Origin: Roseiarcus sp963823165
GTDB lineage: Bacteria; Pseudomonadota; Alphaproteobacteria; Rhizobiales; Beijerinckiaceae
Assembly (NCBI GenBank): GCA_963823165.1
Contig: CAWGKV010000002.1
Coordinates: forward strand, 124,001-188,000
DNA: 64,000 bases
Reading direction: 5' to 3'
Below the pieces are notes generated by a model. It saw nothing but the letters and a program-made list of their open reading frames with translations, was not told the origin of the DNA and searched no databases. This document shows, in pieces, positions 17,687 to 29,450 of the stretch. Position 1 is the stretch's first letter. The number at the start of each line of letters is the position of its first letter. The translations under genes and the position numbers were made by a program.

Positions 17687-17690
<4 letters not shown>
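16947..17690 (+). CDS. lutA: lactate utilization protein A (Fe-S/CCG-domain subunit)
   Basis: A 247-residue cytosolic protein with two CCG domains: DQTCCGQPMANSG (about residues 44-56) with the preceding LFVPCYIDAF, and PDECCGFGGTFSVFEE (about 170-185). It is one subunit of the LutABC (LldEFG) complex that oxidises L-lactate to pyruvate with iron-sulfur clusters. It is first in a three-gene operon in which every junction is an ATGA overlap, giving coupled translation. No lactate permease or GntR/LldR regulator is seen in the window. Confidence 0.93.
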
Positions 17691-19239
<1,549 letters not shown>

Positions 19240-19243
<4 letters not shown>

Positions 19244-19863
19244 CCAGCCGCGACGAGATCCTGGCCTCGATTAAAGCGAATTCGCCTCGCCTGAACCGGC
19301 CGCTTCCTGCGGTTCCCTTGTTCGACGGCGCCCCGCCCGCGTCGCTGCTCGCCGCCTTCAAGGAGAGCCTCGAGCGCATGGGCGGCGTTCTGCTCAATCC
19401 GAGGCCGTCAGGCGATCCCTTGGCGCCCGTCCGGGAGAAGATCGCCGAGGCCAAGGTCGTTTGCTCGCTCGTGCCGGAGATCGTCGGCAATCGCAAGATC
19501 AGCGAGGTCAAGGCGCCACAGGAGCTGGCCGATGTCGATTTCGCCATCGTCCGCGCATCGTTCGCCGTCGCGGAAACCGGCTCGGTGCTGCTGAGCGATG
19601 CGGATCTCGGCGTCAACGCCGTCGCCTACCTGGCGCAGCATCTGATCGTCCTCATCGATCCCGCCGACATCGTCGTCAATCTCCATCACGCCTATCGACG
19701 GCCCGAGTTCCGCGAGCGGAACTATGCCGTGTTTCATACTGGGCCGTCCGCGACAGCGGATATCGAAGGCGTGCTCATCCATGGCGCACAGGGGGTGCGC
19801 TCGCTGTCCGTCCTGCTGCTCGCTCGAGGAAGCGATGAACGTATTGCAGGCTCCGAAAAATAA
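19240..19863 (+). CDS. lutC: lactate utilization protein C (LUD-domain subunit)
   Basis: A 207-residue LUD-domain protein, third subunit of the lactate oxidation complex. Typical segments are ADVDFAIVRASFAVAETGSVLLSD and FHTGPSATADIEGVLIHGAQG. It overlaps the lutB stop by four bases. No obvious terminator follows; the roughly 150 bases to the next gene, which points the other way, show no gene. Confidence 0.93.
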
Positions 19864-20012
19864 TCGCGGCTCGAGATTGTTGCGTTTTGCGCGGTGGCTG
19901 CAGTCGGCTCCGACAACATCATCCTGATCATCCTGGGGCCGATGTGATGACGGCAACCGCACGAACGCTTAACTGGTCGGCATCCAGTGCAACTCAAGCG
20001 AACGAGCGACGC

Positions 20013-20687
20013 TTATCTTGTCGCATGACGAAGAAGCTCCTCCACCGACGGCAGGATTCGCTGGACGATGACGGCTACGCCCGCCGCGGTCGGGTGCATT
20101 CCGTCCGGCTGGTTGAGCTCCGCGTCGCCCGCCACGCCGTCGAGGAAGAACGGGTAGAGGATCGCGCCCGAAGCTTTTGCGACCGCCGGATAGATCGCGT
20201 CGAACGCGCGGTCGTAGTCCGCCCCGAGATTGGGTGCGGCCCGCATGCCGGCGAGCAGAGTCGGCAGGTGAGCGGCCCTGGCTTTGTCCAGAATGGCCGC
20301 CAGCGCCTTTTTTGTCGCCTCGGGCGGCAGGCCGCGCAGCATGTCGTTCGCCCCGAGTTCGACGATAAGCGCATCCGCGCCGGCCGGAACCGCCCAGTCG
20401 TAGCGGGCGAGACCGTCCTCGGCCGTGTCGCCGGAAACGCCGGCGTTGACGACGTCGACGTCGAAGCCCTTGGCCCTCAGCGCGGCCTGGAGCTGGTCGG
20501 GAAAGGCCTTGCCGGGCGGGAGGCCGAGGCCCGCGGTCAGGCTGTCGCCGAGCACGACGAGCCGCAGCGTCTTGGCCGAAGCCGCCGCAGCGCCGGCTGC
20601 GAAGAGGGCGGCGGCCAGGGCGAGCGCCTGGACGATCCGGCGCCAATGACCATATGAGGGCGGCCCCGCCTTCAGGAATCCCGACAC
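20013..20687 (-). CDS. SGNH-type arylesterase / thioesterase I-like protein
   Basis: A 224-residue exported GDSL hydrolase. A signal peptide (about residues 1-36, ending AAAASA) precedes the block I motif VLGDSLTAGLGL with the nucleophilic Ser, the block III motif ELGANDMLRG and the C-terminal DGMHPTAAG with catalytic Asp and His. It is a TesA-type periplasmic esterase/lysophospholipase. The only suitable start is GTG, one base from the start of the divergent ABC gene, in the tesA-ybbA-ybbP arrangement known from other proteobacteria. The substrate in vivo is uncertain. Confidence 0.9.
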   Translation of the reverse strand: MSGFLKAGPPSYGHWRRIVQALALAAALFAAGAAAASAKTLRLVVLGDSLTAGLGLPPGKAFPDQLQAALRAKGFDVDVVNAGVSGDTAEDGLARYDWAVPAGADALIVELGANDMLRGLPPEATKKALAAILDKARAAHLPTLLAGMRAAPNLGADYDRAFDAIYPAVAKASGAILYPFFLDGVAGDAELNQPDGMHPTAAGVAVIVQRILPSVEELLRHATR

Positions 20688-20688
20688 G

Positions 20689-21378
20689 ATGATCCCTCCC
20701 GCAGTCGCGATGCGCGGCGTCGACCTGAGCCTCGGCCGGGGCGCTGCGCGCGTGCATATATTGCGCGACGTCGGCCTTACAATCGCCAGGGGAGAGGCGG
20801 TCGGCGTCGTCGGGGCGTCCGGGTCGGGCAAGTCGACCCTTCTCATGATTATGGCGGGGCTCGAGCGGCCCGATCGCGGAGAGGTCGAGATCGACGGCGT
20901 GAGGCTCGGCAGCCTGAGCGAGGACGCCCTCGCCCGGTTCCGCGGCGCGCGAGTCGGCATCGTCTTCCAGTCGTTCCATCTGATCCCCACCATGACCGCG
21001 CTCGAGAACGTCGCCGCGCCGCTCGAGATCGCCGGCGCCCCGGACGCAGCCGGACGGGCGCGCGAGGAACTCGATCAGGTCGGCCTCGGCGATCGGATGA
21101 GCCATTATCCGGCCCAGCTTTCCGGCGGCGAGCAGCAGCGCGTGGCGCTCGCCCGCGCGCTCTGCCCGCGTCCTTCGCTCCTGATCGCCGACGAGCCGAC
21201 AGGGAATCTCGATGAGGCGACCGGACGGACGATCATGGAGCTCCTCTTTGATCTGCCGGCGCAGCGGGGCGCCACGCTCGCGCTCGTCACTCACGATCCG
21301 GAGCTCGCCGCCCGCTGCAACCGGATCGTGCGGATGCGCTCCGGCGCGATCGAGACCGCGCCCTTGGTGTCGGCATGA
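20689..21378 (+). CDS. ybbA: ABC transporter ATP-binding protein (YbbA/LolD type)
   Basis: A 229-residue ATPase with Walker A GASGSGKS, signature LSGGEQQRVALARAL, Walker B LLIADEPTGNLD and the switch His in VTHDPEL. It belongs to the MacB/LolD-like group that partners FtsX-type permeases in lipoprotein or envelope functions. A second ATG 21 bases in is a possible alternative start. The permease gene overlaps its stop by four bases, and a TesA-like esterase is divergent. Upstream space is almost absent, so the promoters of the divergent pair must overlap the coding sequences. Confidence 0.93.
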   Translation: MIPPAVAMRGVDLSLGRGAARVHILRDVGLTIARGEAVGVVGASGSGKSTLLMIMAGLERPDRGEVEIDGVRLGSLSEDALARFRGARVGIVFQSFHLIPTMTALENVAAPLEIAGAPDAAGRAREELDQVGLGDRMSHYPAQLSGGEQQRVALARALCPRPSLLIADEPTGNLDEATGRTIMELLFDLPAQRGATLALVTHDPELAARCNRIVRMRSGAIETAPLVSA

Positions 21379-23951
21379 ACGCCCAGCCGCCGGCGCCGTT
21401 GGCCCGGGGGAGGACGCCAATCGCCCGCTTCGCCTTGCGCGACCTGCGCGGCGGGCTCGCGGGGCTGCGCATCTTCCTCGTCTGCATCGCGCTCGGGGTC
21501 GCGGCGATCGTCGGAGTGGAGAGCCTCGCCAAGGCGCTCGACGACGGGCTCGGAGCGCAGGGCCGGGTTATTGTCGGCGGCGACGCCTCGTTTTCGCTAA
21601 TCCATCGGCCCCTGTCTTCGGAAGAACAGGCGTTTCTCAGGCGATACGGCGCCCTTTCGACCATCGCGACCATGCGGGCGATGGCGAGGACCGGGAACGG
21701 CGACGCGGCCCTGGTCGAAGTCAAGGCGGTCGAGCCTTCGTGGCCCACGATCGGCGCGGCGAAGTTCGATCCGTCCATGTCGACCGCACGGGCGCTCGCG
21801 GAGAGCGATGGCGCTTTCGGGGCCGTGGCGGAGGAGACGCTTCTCGCGCGCCTCCACCTCAAGATCGGCGACGCGTTTTATCTGGGCGAGGCCAAATTCA
21901 TCGTGCGCGCCGCTCTGGTCAGTGAGCCCGACCGCCTCGCGGTGGGCGTCGGCCTCGGGCCACGGGTGCTGATTTCGGAAGCCGCGCTGAACGCGACCCG
22001 ACTCGTCCAGCCGGGGTCGCTCGTCCGCTGGACGACCCGGGTCGTCATCGGCGGGCCGGGCGGCGCCCCCGACGGGGCGGCCGTCACGGCGCTGATCAAG
22101 AAGGCCGACGACGCGTTCCCCGAGGCCGGCTGGGAGACGCGCACGCGCCTCAACGTGTCGCCCGATTTCACCCGCGACCTCGACCATTTCGCCGAGTTCC
22201 TGACGCTGGCCGGGCTTCTGTCGCTGGTGGTGGGCGGCGTCGGCGTCGCCAACGCCGCGCGGGGTTTCGTCGAGCGCAAGCGGGCGACGCTGGCCATCCT
22301 GAAGGCGATAGGGGCGACAGGAACGAGCGTTGTCCTGCTCGCGCTGCTCGAGTTCGCCGTCGTTGCGCTCGCCGGCGCGCTCGCGGGAGCCGCGGTCGGC
22401 GCGGCGATCCCGTTCGCCGTGGACCAGCTCTTCGCCGACATCATCCCGATCCCACTGGCCCCGTCCGTCGATCCGGCCATCGTGCTGCTCGGTCTGGCCT
22501 ACGGGCTTCTGACGGCGCTCGCCTTCTCGATCCCGCCCCTGGGCCGGGCGCATGACCTTCCGGTGACGACGCTGATCCGCGATCTCGCCGAGGAACGGCG
22601 GGGCCGGCCTCGCGTCCGGTATCTTGTCGGATCGTCGCTCGCCTTCGCAGCGCTCATCGCGCTCGCGATCGCGGCCAGCCCTCAGCGGACTATCGCTGTC
22701 GCCGTCGCGGTCGCGACGCTCGTCGCATTTGTCGCGCTGCGGCTCGTCGCGCTCGGCGTGGGCTTCGCGGCGCGCCGTGCGGGACCTACGCATCTGGTCG
22801 AACTGCGCATGGCGCTGGCGGCCATTTACCGCCCGGGCGCCCTGACCGCTTCCGTGGTGTTGTCGCTCGGCCTCGGCCTCACCGCCCTCGTCGCGCTGAC
22901 ATTGATCGACTTCAACATGCGCAATGAATTGCGCCAGACTCAGCCCGGCGTGACGCCGAGTTTCTTTTTCCTCGACTTGCGCAGCTCAGAGGCCCCCGCC
23001 TTCCTCGATTTCCTCGAACGCGAGGCGCCAGGCTCCAAAGTCAGCGAGGTGCCGATGATGCGCGGCCGCTTCGTCGAGATCGCAGGAACGCCGGTCGCCA
23101 AGGTCAAGGCGAGCGACAAGGTCGCCTGGGCGTTGGAGGGCGACCGAGGCGTGACCTTCTCGGCGAAGCCGCCGGAAGGATCGGAAGTCGTAGCGGGAAA
23201 GTGGTGGCCGGCCGACTATGCCGGTCCGCCCCTGGTATCGCTGGAAAAGGAGGTGGCGGACGGCCTCGGACTGAAACTCGGCGACACGGTCGTCGTCAAC
23301 GTCATGGGGCGCGACATTGCGGCGACGGTCGCCAGCCTGCGCAAGGTCATCTGGCGCAGCTACGCGATCAATTTCGTGCTCGTCTATTCGCCCAACACCT
23401 TCAGGGGCGCGCCGTACAGCGAGCTGGTCTCCGCCGCGCTGCCTCCGGGCGATGGACCGGACAAGCAAATCGCGCTTCTGCGCGCTGCGGCGCACGACTT
23501 CCCGACGGTCGCCACGGTGCGGGTGCGCGACGCGCTCGAGGCGGTGGAGGGATTGGTCGCCAAACTCGCGCTGGCGATCAGGGCCGCGACCGGCGTGGCC
23601 CTGTTGACGTCCGTCCTGGTGCTCGCCGGGGCGCTGGCGGCCACCCGCCGCGCAAGACTCGCCGACGCGACGATCCTGAAAATCCTCGGCGCGACGCGCA
23701 CCAGGCTGACCGCCATGTTCCTCATGGAATATGCGATCCTCGGCGGCGCCACTGCCGTTTTCGGCGTCGGCGCGGGCGCGCTGACCGCATGGCTCGTCGT
23801 GACGCGGATCATGTTCTCCGACTTCGCATTCGACTGGACGTCGGCCCTGGCCGCGGCCGGCGGCGGCCTCCTCTTCACCGTCGGCCTTGGCATGATCGGC
23901 GCGTGGCGCATTCTGGGCGAGAAGCCGGCGGTTTTCTTGCGCGAACTGTGA
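21375..23951 (+). CDS. ybbP: FtsX-like ABC permease, YbbP type
   Basis: An 858-residue inner-membrane protein with the YbbP layout: an N-terminal membrane segment (about residues 30-50), a large periplasmic domain, three membrane segments in the middle with LLSLVVGGVGVANAARGFVE, a further pair, a second periplasmic domain, and a final trio near the C-terminus (VLVLAGALAATRR, then two more). With the YbbA-like ATPase it forms an exporter of the MacB superfamily; the substrate is unknown, and the esterase neighbour suggests an envelope-lipid role. Confidence 0.92.
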   Translation: MNAQPPAPLARGRTPIARFALRDLRGGLAGLRIFLVCIALGVAAIVGVESLAKALDDGLGAQGRVIVGGDASFSLIHRPLSSEEQAFLRRYGALSTIATMRAMARTGNGDAALVEVKAVEPSWPTIGAAKFDPSMSTARALAESDGAFGAVAEETLLARLHLKIGDAFYLGEAKFIVRAALVSEPDRLAVGVGLGPRVLISEAALNATRLVQPGSLVRWTTRVVIGGPGGAPDGAAVTALIKKADDAFPEAGWETRTRLNVSPDFTRDLDHFAEFLTLAGLLSLVVGGVGVANAARGFVERKRATLAILKAIGATGTSVVLLALLEFAVVALAGALAGAAVGAAIPFAVDQLFADIIPIPLAPSVDPAIVLLGLAYGLLTALAFSIPPLGRAHDLPVTTLIRDLAEERRGRPRVRYLVGSSLAFAALIALAIAASPQRTIAVAVAVATLVAFVALRLVALGVGFAARRAGPTHLVELRMALAAIYRPGALTASVVLSLGLGLTALVALTLIDFNMRNELRQTQPGVTPSFFFLDLRSSEAPAFLDFLEREAPGSKVSEVPMMRGRFVEIAGTPVAKVKASDKVAWALEGDRGVTFSAKPPEGSEVVAGKWWPADYAGPPLVSLEKEVADGLGLKLGDTVVVNVMGRDIAATVASLRKVIWRSYAINFVLVYSPNTFRGAPYSELVSAALPPGDGPDKQIALLRAAAHDFPTVATVRVRDALEAVEGLVAKLALAIRAATGVALLTSVLVLAGALAATRRARLADATILKILGATRTRLTAMFLMEYAILGGATAVFGVGAGALTAWLVVTRIMFSDFAFDWTSALAAAGGGLLFTVGLGMIGAWRILGEKPAVFLREL

Positions 23952-24029
23952 TAAGGGACGGAACGGCCACAGCCTCGGGCGCATTACACTGACGCAACAG
24001 CCCGATGCGGAACGTCGGGAGCGAAGGTC

Positions 24030-25724
24030 ATGGCCGCACTCACCCAGTCCTACGTGCACGGCGCAAGTTCGACGCCGCTCCTCGGCGAGACGGTCGGGGC
24101 GCTTGTCAGACGGATGGCGGAAGAAGGCCCGCAGCGCCTCGCGCTGGTCGCGCGGCATCAGAGCGTGCGCTGGACCTACTCGGATCTTCTCCGACGGTCC
24201 GAGGATCTCGCGGTCGGGCTTAGGGCGCTCGGTCTCGAAAAAGGCGATCGGATCGGCATTTGGTCGGCGAACAACAGCGAATGGGTGCTGGCGCAATTCG
24301 GGACCGCGTTCGCGGGGCTCATCCTGGTCAACATCAATCCAGCCTACCGTTCGCACGAATTCGAGTATGCGGTCAGGAAGTCCGGCTGCCGGGCGCTCAT
24401 CCTGAGCCGGGGCCACAAGAACAACGACTATTTCGCCTCGCTGCGTTCGGTCGCGCCCGAGATCGACTTCGCGGCGTCCGGCAAGCTCGCGTCCAAGGCG
24501 CTGCCGAATCTCGAGATTGTGGTGCGGCTCGGGGCGGAGAAAACGCCTGGCATGCTGAATTTCGACGCCGTCGCCCGGCCCGCCTCCGATGACGAGCGCA
24601 GGGCGCTTAGCGCCTTCGGCGCCAGTCTGCAGTTCGACGATCCGATCAACATCCAGTTCACCTCCGGCACCACCGGGGCTCCGAAGGGCGCGACGCTGAC
24701 CCATCACAACATAGTCAACAATGGCTATTTCATCGGCGAGGCGATGCGCCTGACGCCGGACGACCGGTTGTGCATTCCGGTACCCTACTACCACTGTTTC
24801 GGGATGGTGCTCGGCAACCTCGCCTGCGTCACCCACGGTTCCTGTATGGTCAGCCCTTCGGAAGGATTCGATCCCGTCGCCACGCTGGAGGCGGTCCAGG
24901 CGGAACGCTGCACCGGGCTCCACGGCGTGCCGACGATGTTCATCGCGATGCTCGAACATCCGGAATTCAGCCGCTTCGATCTCGCGACCTTGCGCACGGG
25001 CATCATGGCGGGGTCGCCCTGCCCGGTCGAGGTGATGCGGCGCGTCGTCGAGCGCATGCACATGCGCGAGGTGACCATCGCCTACGGCATGACGGAGACG
25101 AGCCCGGTCAGTTTCCAGAGCGCTTACGACGATCCTCTTGCGCGGCGCGTCTCCACCGTCGGGCGCATCCAGCCGCACATCGAGGTGAAGATCGTCGATC
25201 GCGACGGCCGGATCGTTCCCCCCGGCGTCCCGGGCGAGTTATTAACCCGCGGCTACAGCGTCATGCGCGGCTATTGGGACGACGAGCAGGCCACCGCCGC
25301 GGCGATCGACGAGGCCCGGTTCATGCACACCGGCGATCTCGCCACCATCGATGCGGAAGGCTACTGCAACATCGTGGGCCGTCTGAAGGACATGATTATC
25401 CGGGGCGGCGAAAACATTTATCCGCGCGAGGTCGAGGAATTCTTGTACACCCACCCCGCGATCGCCGACGTCCAGGCGTTCGGTGTCCCCGATCATCGCT
25501 ACGGGGAGGAACTTTGCGTATGGATCCGCCGTCGCGAGGGGGCCGCGCTCAACGAAGACGAAGTCATCGCCTTCTGTCGCGCGTCGATCGCGCATTACAA
25601 GGCGCCGCGTTACGTCCGCTTCGTCGAGGAATTTCCAATGACTGTGACCGGAAAAGCGCAAAAATACCTGATGCGCCATGCGATGATGGAAGAATTGGCG
25701 GTGGCCGAAGAGAAAACGGCATGA
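24030..25724 (+). CDS. acyl-CoA synthetase, AMP-binding family
   Basis: A 564-residue adenylate-forming ligase that activates a carboxylic acid as acyl-AMP and then acyl-CoA. Motifs in order: FTSGTTGAPKGATLTHHN near residue 210, YGMTETSPVSFQ near 350, MHTGDLATIDAEGYCNIVGR near 432, RLKDMIIRGGENIYPREVEE, and the C-terminal catalytic Lys in TGKAQKYLMR. The layout matches the medium- to long-chain fatty acid or short-chain acyl ligases often annotated as FadD-like. No beta-oxidation neighbours are visible. Confidence 0.92.
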   Translation: MAALTQSYVHGASSTPLLGETVGALVRRMAEEGPQRLALVARHQSVRWTYSDLLRRSEDLAVGLRALGLEKGDRIGIWSANNSEWVLAQFGTAFAGLILVNINPAYRSHEFEYAVRKSGCRALILSRGHKNNDYFASLRSVAPEIDFAASGKLASKALPNLEIVVRLGAEKTPGMLNFDAVARPASDDERRALSAFGASLQFDDPINIQFTSGTTGAPKGATLTHHNIVNNGYFIGEAMRLTPDDRLCIPVPYYHCFGMVLGNLACVTHGSCMVSPSEGFDPVATLEAVQAERCTGLHGVPTMFIAMLEHPEFSRFDLATLRTGIMAGSPCPVEVMRRVVERMHMREVTIAYGMTETSPVSFQSAYDDPLARRVSTVGRIQPHIEVKIVDRDGRIVPPGVPGELLTRGYSVMRGYWDDEQATAAAIDEARFMHTGDLATIDAEGYCNIVGRLKDMIIRGGENIYPREVEEFLYTHPAIADVQAFGVPDHRYGEELCVWIRRREGAALNEDEVIAFCRASIAHYKAPRYVRFVEEFPMTVTGKAQKYLMRHAMMEELAVAEEKTA

Positions 25725-25899
25725 TTTTATTCCCCCGAGCACAAAAGCGCGCCGCCAAAAGGCTGGATTTCTGCGGTTCACTTTCCGCTGAGCAAACTGC
25801 GGTTCCCTTGGCAATTCGGACGAGCGCGCTTAAATGTCCGAGTACGACTGACTGGGAAGCGCCGGCAAATACTCCGCCACCCCCCGCCATGGGAAGGCT

Positions 25900-27828
<1,929 letters not shown>

Positions 27829-27859
27829 TTGATAGGCCGCGGGAAGCCCCCGCTCGAAC

Positions 27860-29356
27860 TCAATGCGCCTCTTGCCGCGGCGCGGCTGAACCTCGGCCGC
27901 GCTCGTCCAGGAGAGCGGGCGAAATGTTGACACGCCGGATGAGCTCGGAGGTCGACTGGCCATCGACAAGCTTGATCCGCTCGACCCTGCCGCCAGCGGA
28001 GCGAACCACGTCGGCGCCGACGATCTGATCTTCTGTATAGTCGGCGCCTTTGATTAGAACGTCCGGCATCAACGCGCCGATCAGGTTGTAAGGCGTGTCG
28101 TCTTCGAAAATGACGACCAGATCGACGCAGTCGATGGCGCCCAGCACCTGGGCGCGAGCGATCGCCCGCTGCACCGGACGTGTCGGCCCCTTGAGCCGAG
28201 CCACGGATTCGTCGGCGTTGAGGCCGACGACCAGCCGGTCACAAAGCCGCGCCGCTCCCCGCAGAATAGCGACGTGGCCCGGATGCAGGAGGTCGAAGCA
28301 GCCGTTGGTGAAGCCGACGGAGAGACCCTGTCTGCGCCAGTGTTCACGGATAGCGCGCGCTTCGCCGACCGAGGCGAGCCCTCCCTTGCGGAAGGCCGCG
28401 GACTCTTCATGGAACGCTGCTTCCGCACGCAGTTCGTCCAGCGTGATGGTCGCCGTTCCAGGTTTGGAGACAACGATTCCCGCCGCCAGATTGGCGAGCC
28501 GCATCGTCTGCTCGATCGGGAGGGAACCGACCAGCCCATAAGCGAAAGTCGCCATGACGGCGTCGCCCGCGCCGGAGACGTCGAAGACGAGCTTCGCCTG
28601 CGTGGGCATATGGATCGGCGCCGCGCCGGACGAAAAATAGGACATGCCTTTTTCTGCCCGGGTGACCAGCAGAGCCGCGCCTGTCTGCCGGATGACCGCT
28701 CCGGCCGCACGCAGGACCTCCTCGTCCGTGTGACAATTGAGGCCGCTCGCAGCCGCAAGCTCGGCGCGGTTGGGCTTGATCACGTCCGCGCCTGCGTAGA
28801 GGGAGAAATCGCGTCGTTTGGGATCGACGATGACCGGCACCCCCCTCGCGCGCGCCATCGCGATTGCGCCCACGAGAACCCGGTCGGTCAGCATGCCCTT
28901 GCCGTAGTCGGAAATGGCGAGCGCCCTCGCGCGCGGAAGGACCGCTTTGATCCTGGCCAGCACCTCGTCTTCGAGGGCGGGCGAAATCGGCGACGAATCT
29001 TCGCGATCGATCCGCATGAGATGATGGCTGCCGCCCATCAGGCGGGTCTTGGAGGTGGTCATGCGCCCCCGCGTAACAACGGCTTCGGTCGTCACGCCCT
29101 CCGCGCCGAGAAGCGCCATCAGGGACGCGCCCTCCGAGTCGTCTCCGACCAGGGTGACCAGGATCGGGGCTCCCCCGAGTTTCGCGACGTTGCAGGCGAC
29201 GTTCCCGGCGCCGCCCGCCACCAGCCTGTCCCGCCGGTGGCGCAGCACCGGCACCGGCGCTTCGGGCGAAATGCGCTCCACGTCGCCGCTGACGAAGATG
29301 TCCAGCATCGCCTCGCCGAGCACGACAATGGGCGCTTCAGGGTGATTGAGCAGCAT
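27860..29356 (-). CDS. hldE: bifunctional heptose-7-phosphate kinase / heptose-1-phosphate adenylyltransferase
   Basis: A 498-residue two-domain enzyme of ADP-heptose synthesis for the lipopolysaccharide inner core. The N-terminal ribokinase-like domain (about residues 1-330) ends with DVSGAGDAVMATFAYGL; the C-terminal nucleotidyltransferase domain (about 350-480) contains GFTNGCFDLLHPGHV and ends near GADYTEDQIVGAD. The fused form is standard in many proteobacteria. The GT9 heptosyltransferase lies upstream on the same strand, consistent with a shared LPS-core role. Confidence 0.97.
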   Translation of the reverse strand: MLLNHPEAPIVVLGEAMLDIFVSGDVERISPEAPVPVLRHRRDRLVAGGAGNVACNVAKLGGAPILVTLVGDDSEGASLMALLGAEGVTTEAVVTRGRMTTSKTRLMGGSHHLMRIDREDSSPISPALEDEVLARIKAVLPRARALAISDYGKGMLTDRVLVGAIAMARARGVPVIVDPKRRDFSLYAGADVIKPNRAELAAASGLNCHTDEEVLRAAGAVIRQTGAALLVTRAEKGMSYFSSGAAPIHMPTQAKLVFDVSGAGDAVMATFAYGLVGSLPIEQTMRLANLAAGIVVSKPGTATITLDELRAEAAFHEESAAFRKGGLASVGEARAIREHWRRQGLSVGFTNGCFDLLHPGHVAILRGAARLCDRLVVGLNADESVARLKGPTRPVQRAIARAQVLGAIDCVDLVVIFEDDTPYNLIGALMPDVLIKGADYTEDQIVGADVVRSAGGRVERIKLVDGQSTSELIRRVNISPALLDERGRGSAAPRQEAH

Positions 29357-29450
29357 TGGTCCCCTTGGCTGCTGAAGTTGCCGCAGGGGATTGATAGCTT
29401 ACGGTACGTAACAAGGGAAGCCGCTCATTCGCCGAAAATTCGCCGCTTCC

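Noticed and set aside
19969..21420. 483-codon frame opposite the ABC ATPase
   Set aside because: The composition is low-complexity and basic, while the overlapping ABC gene has every ATPase motif.
22986..25178. 730-codon frame opposite permease and acyl-CoA synthetase
   Set aside because: It is antisense to two complete, recognised proteins and has no conserved motif.
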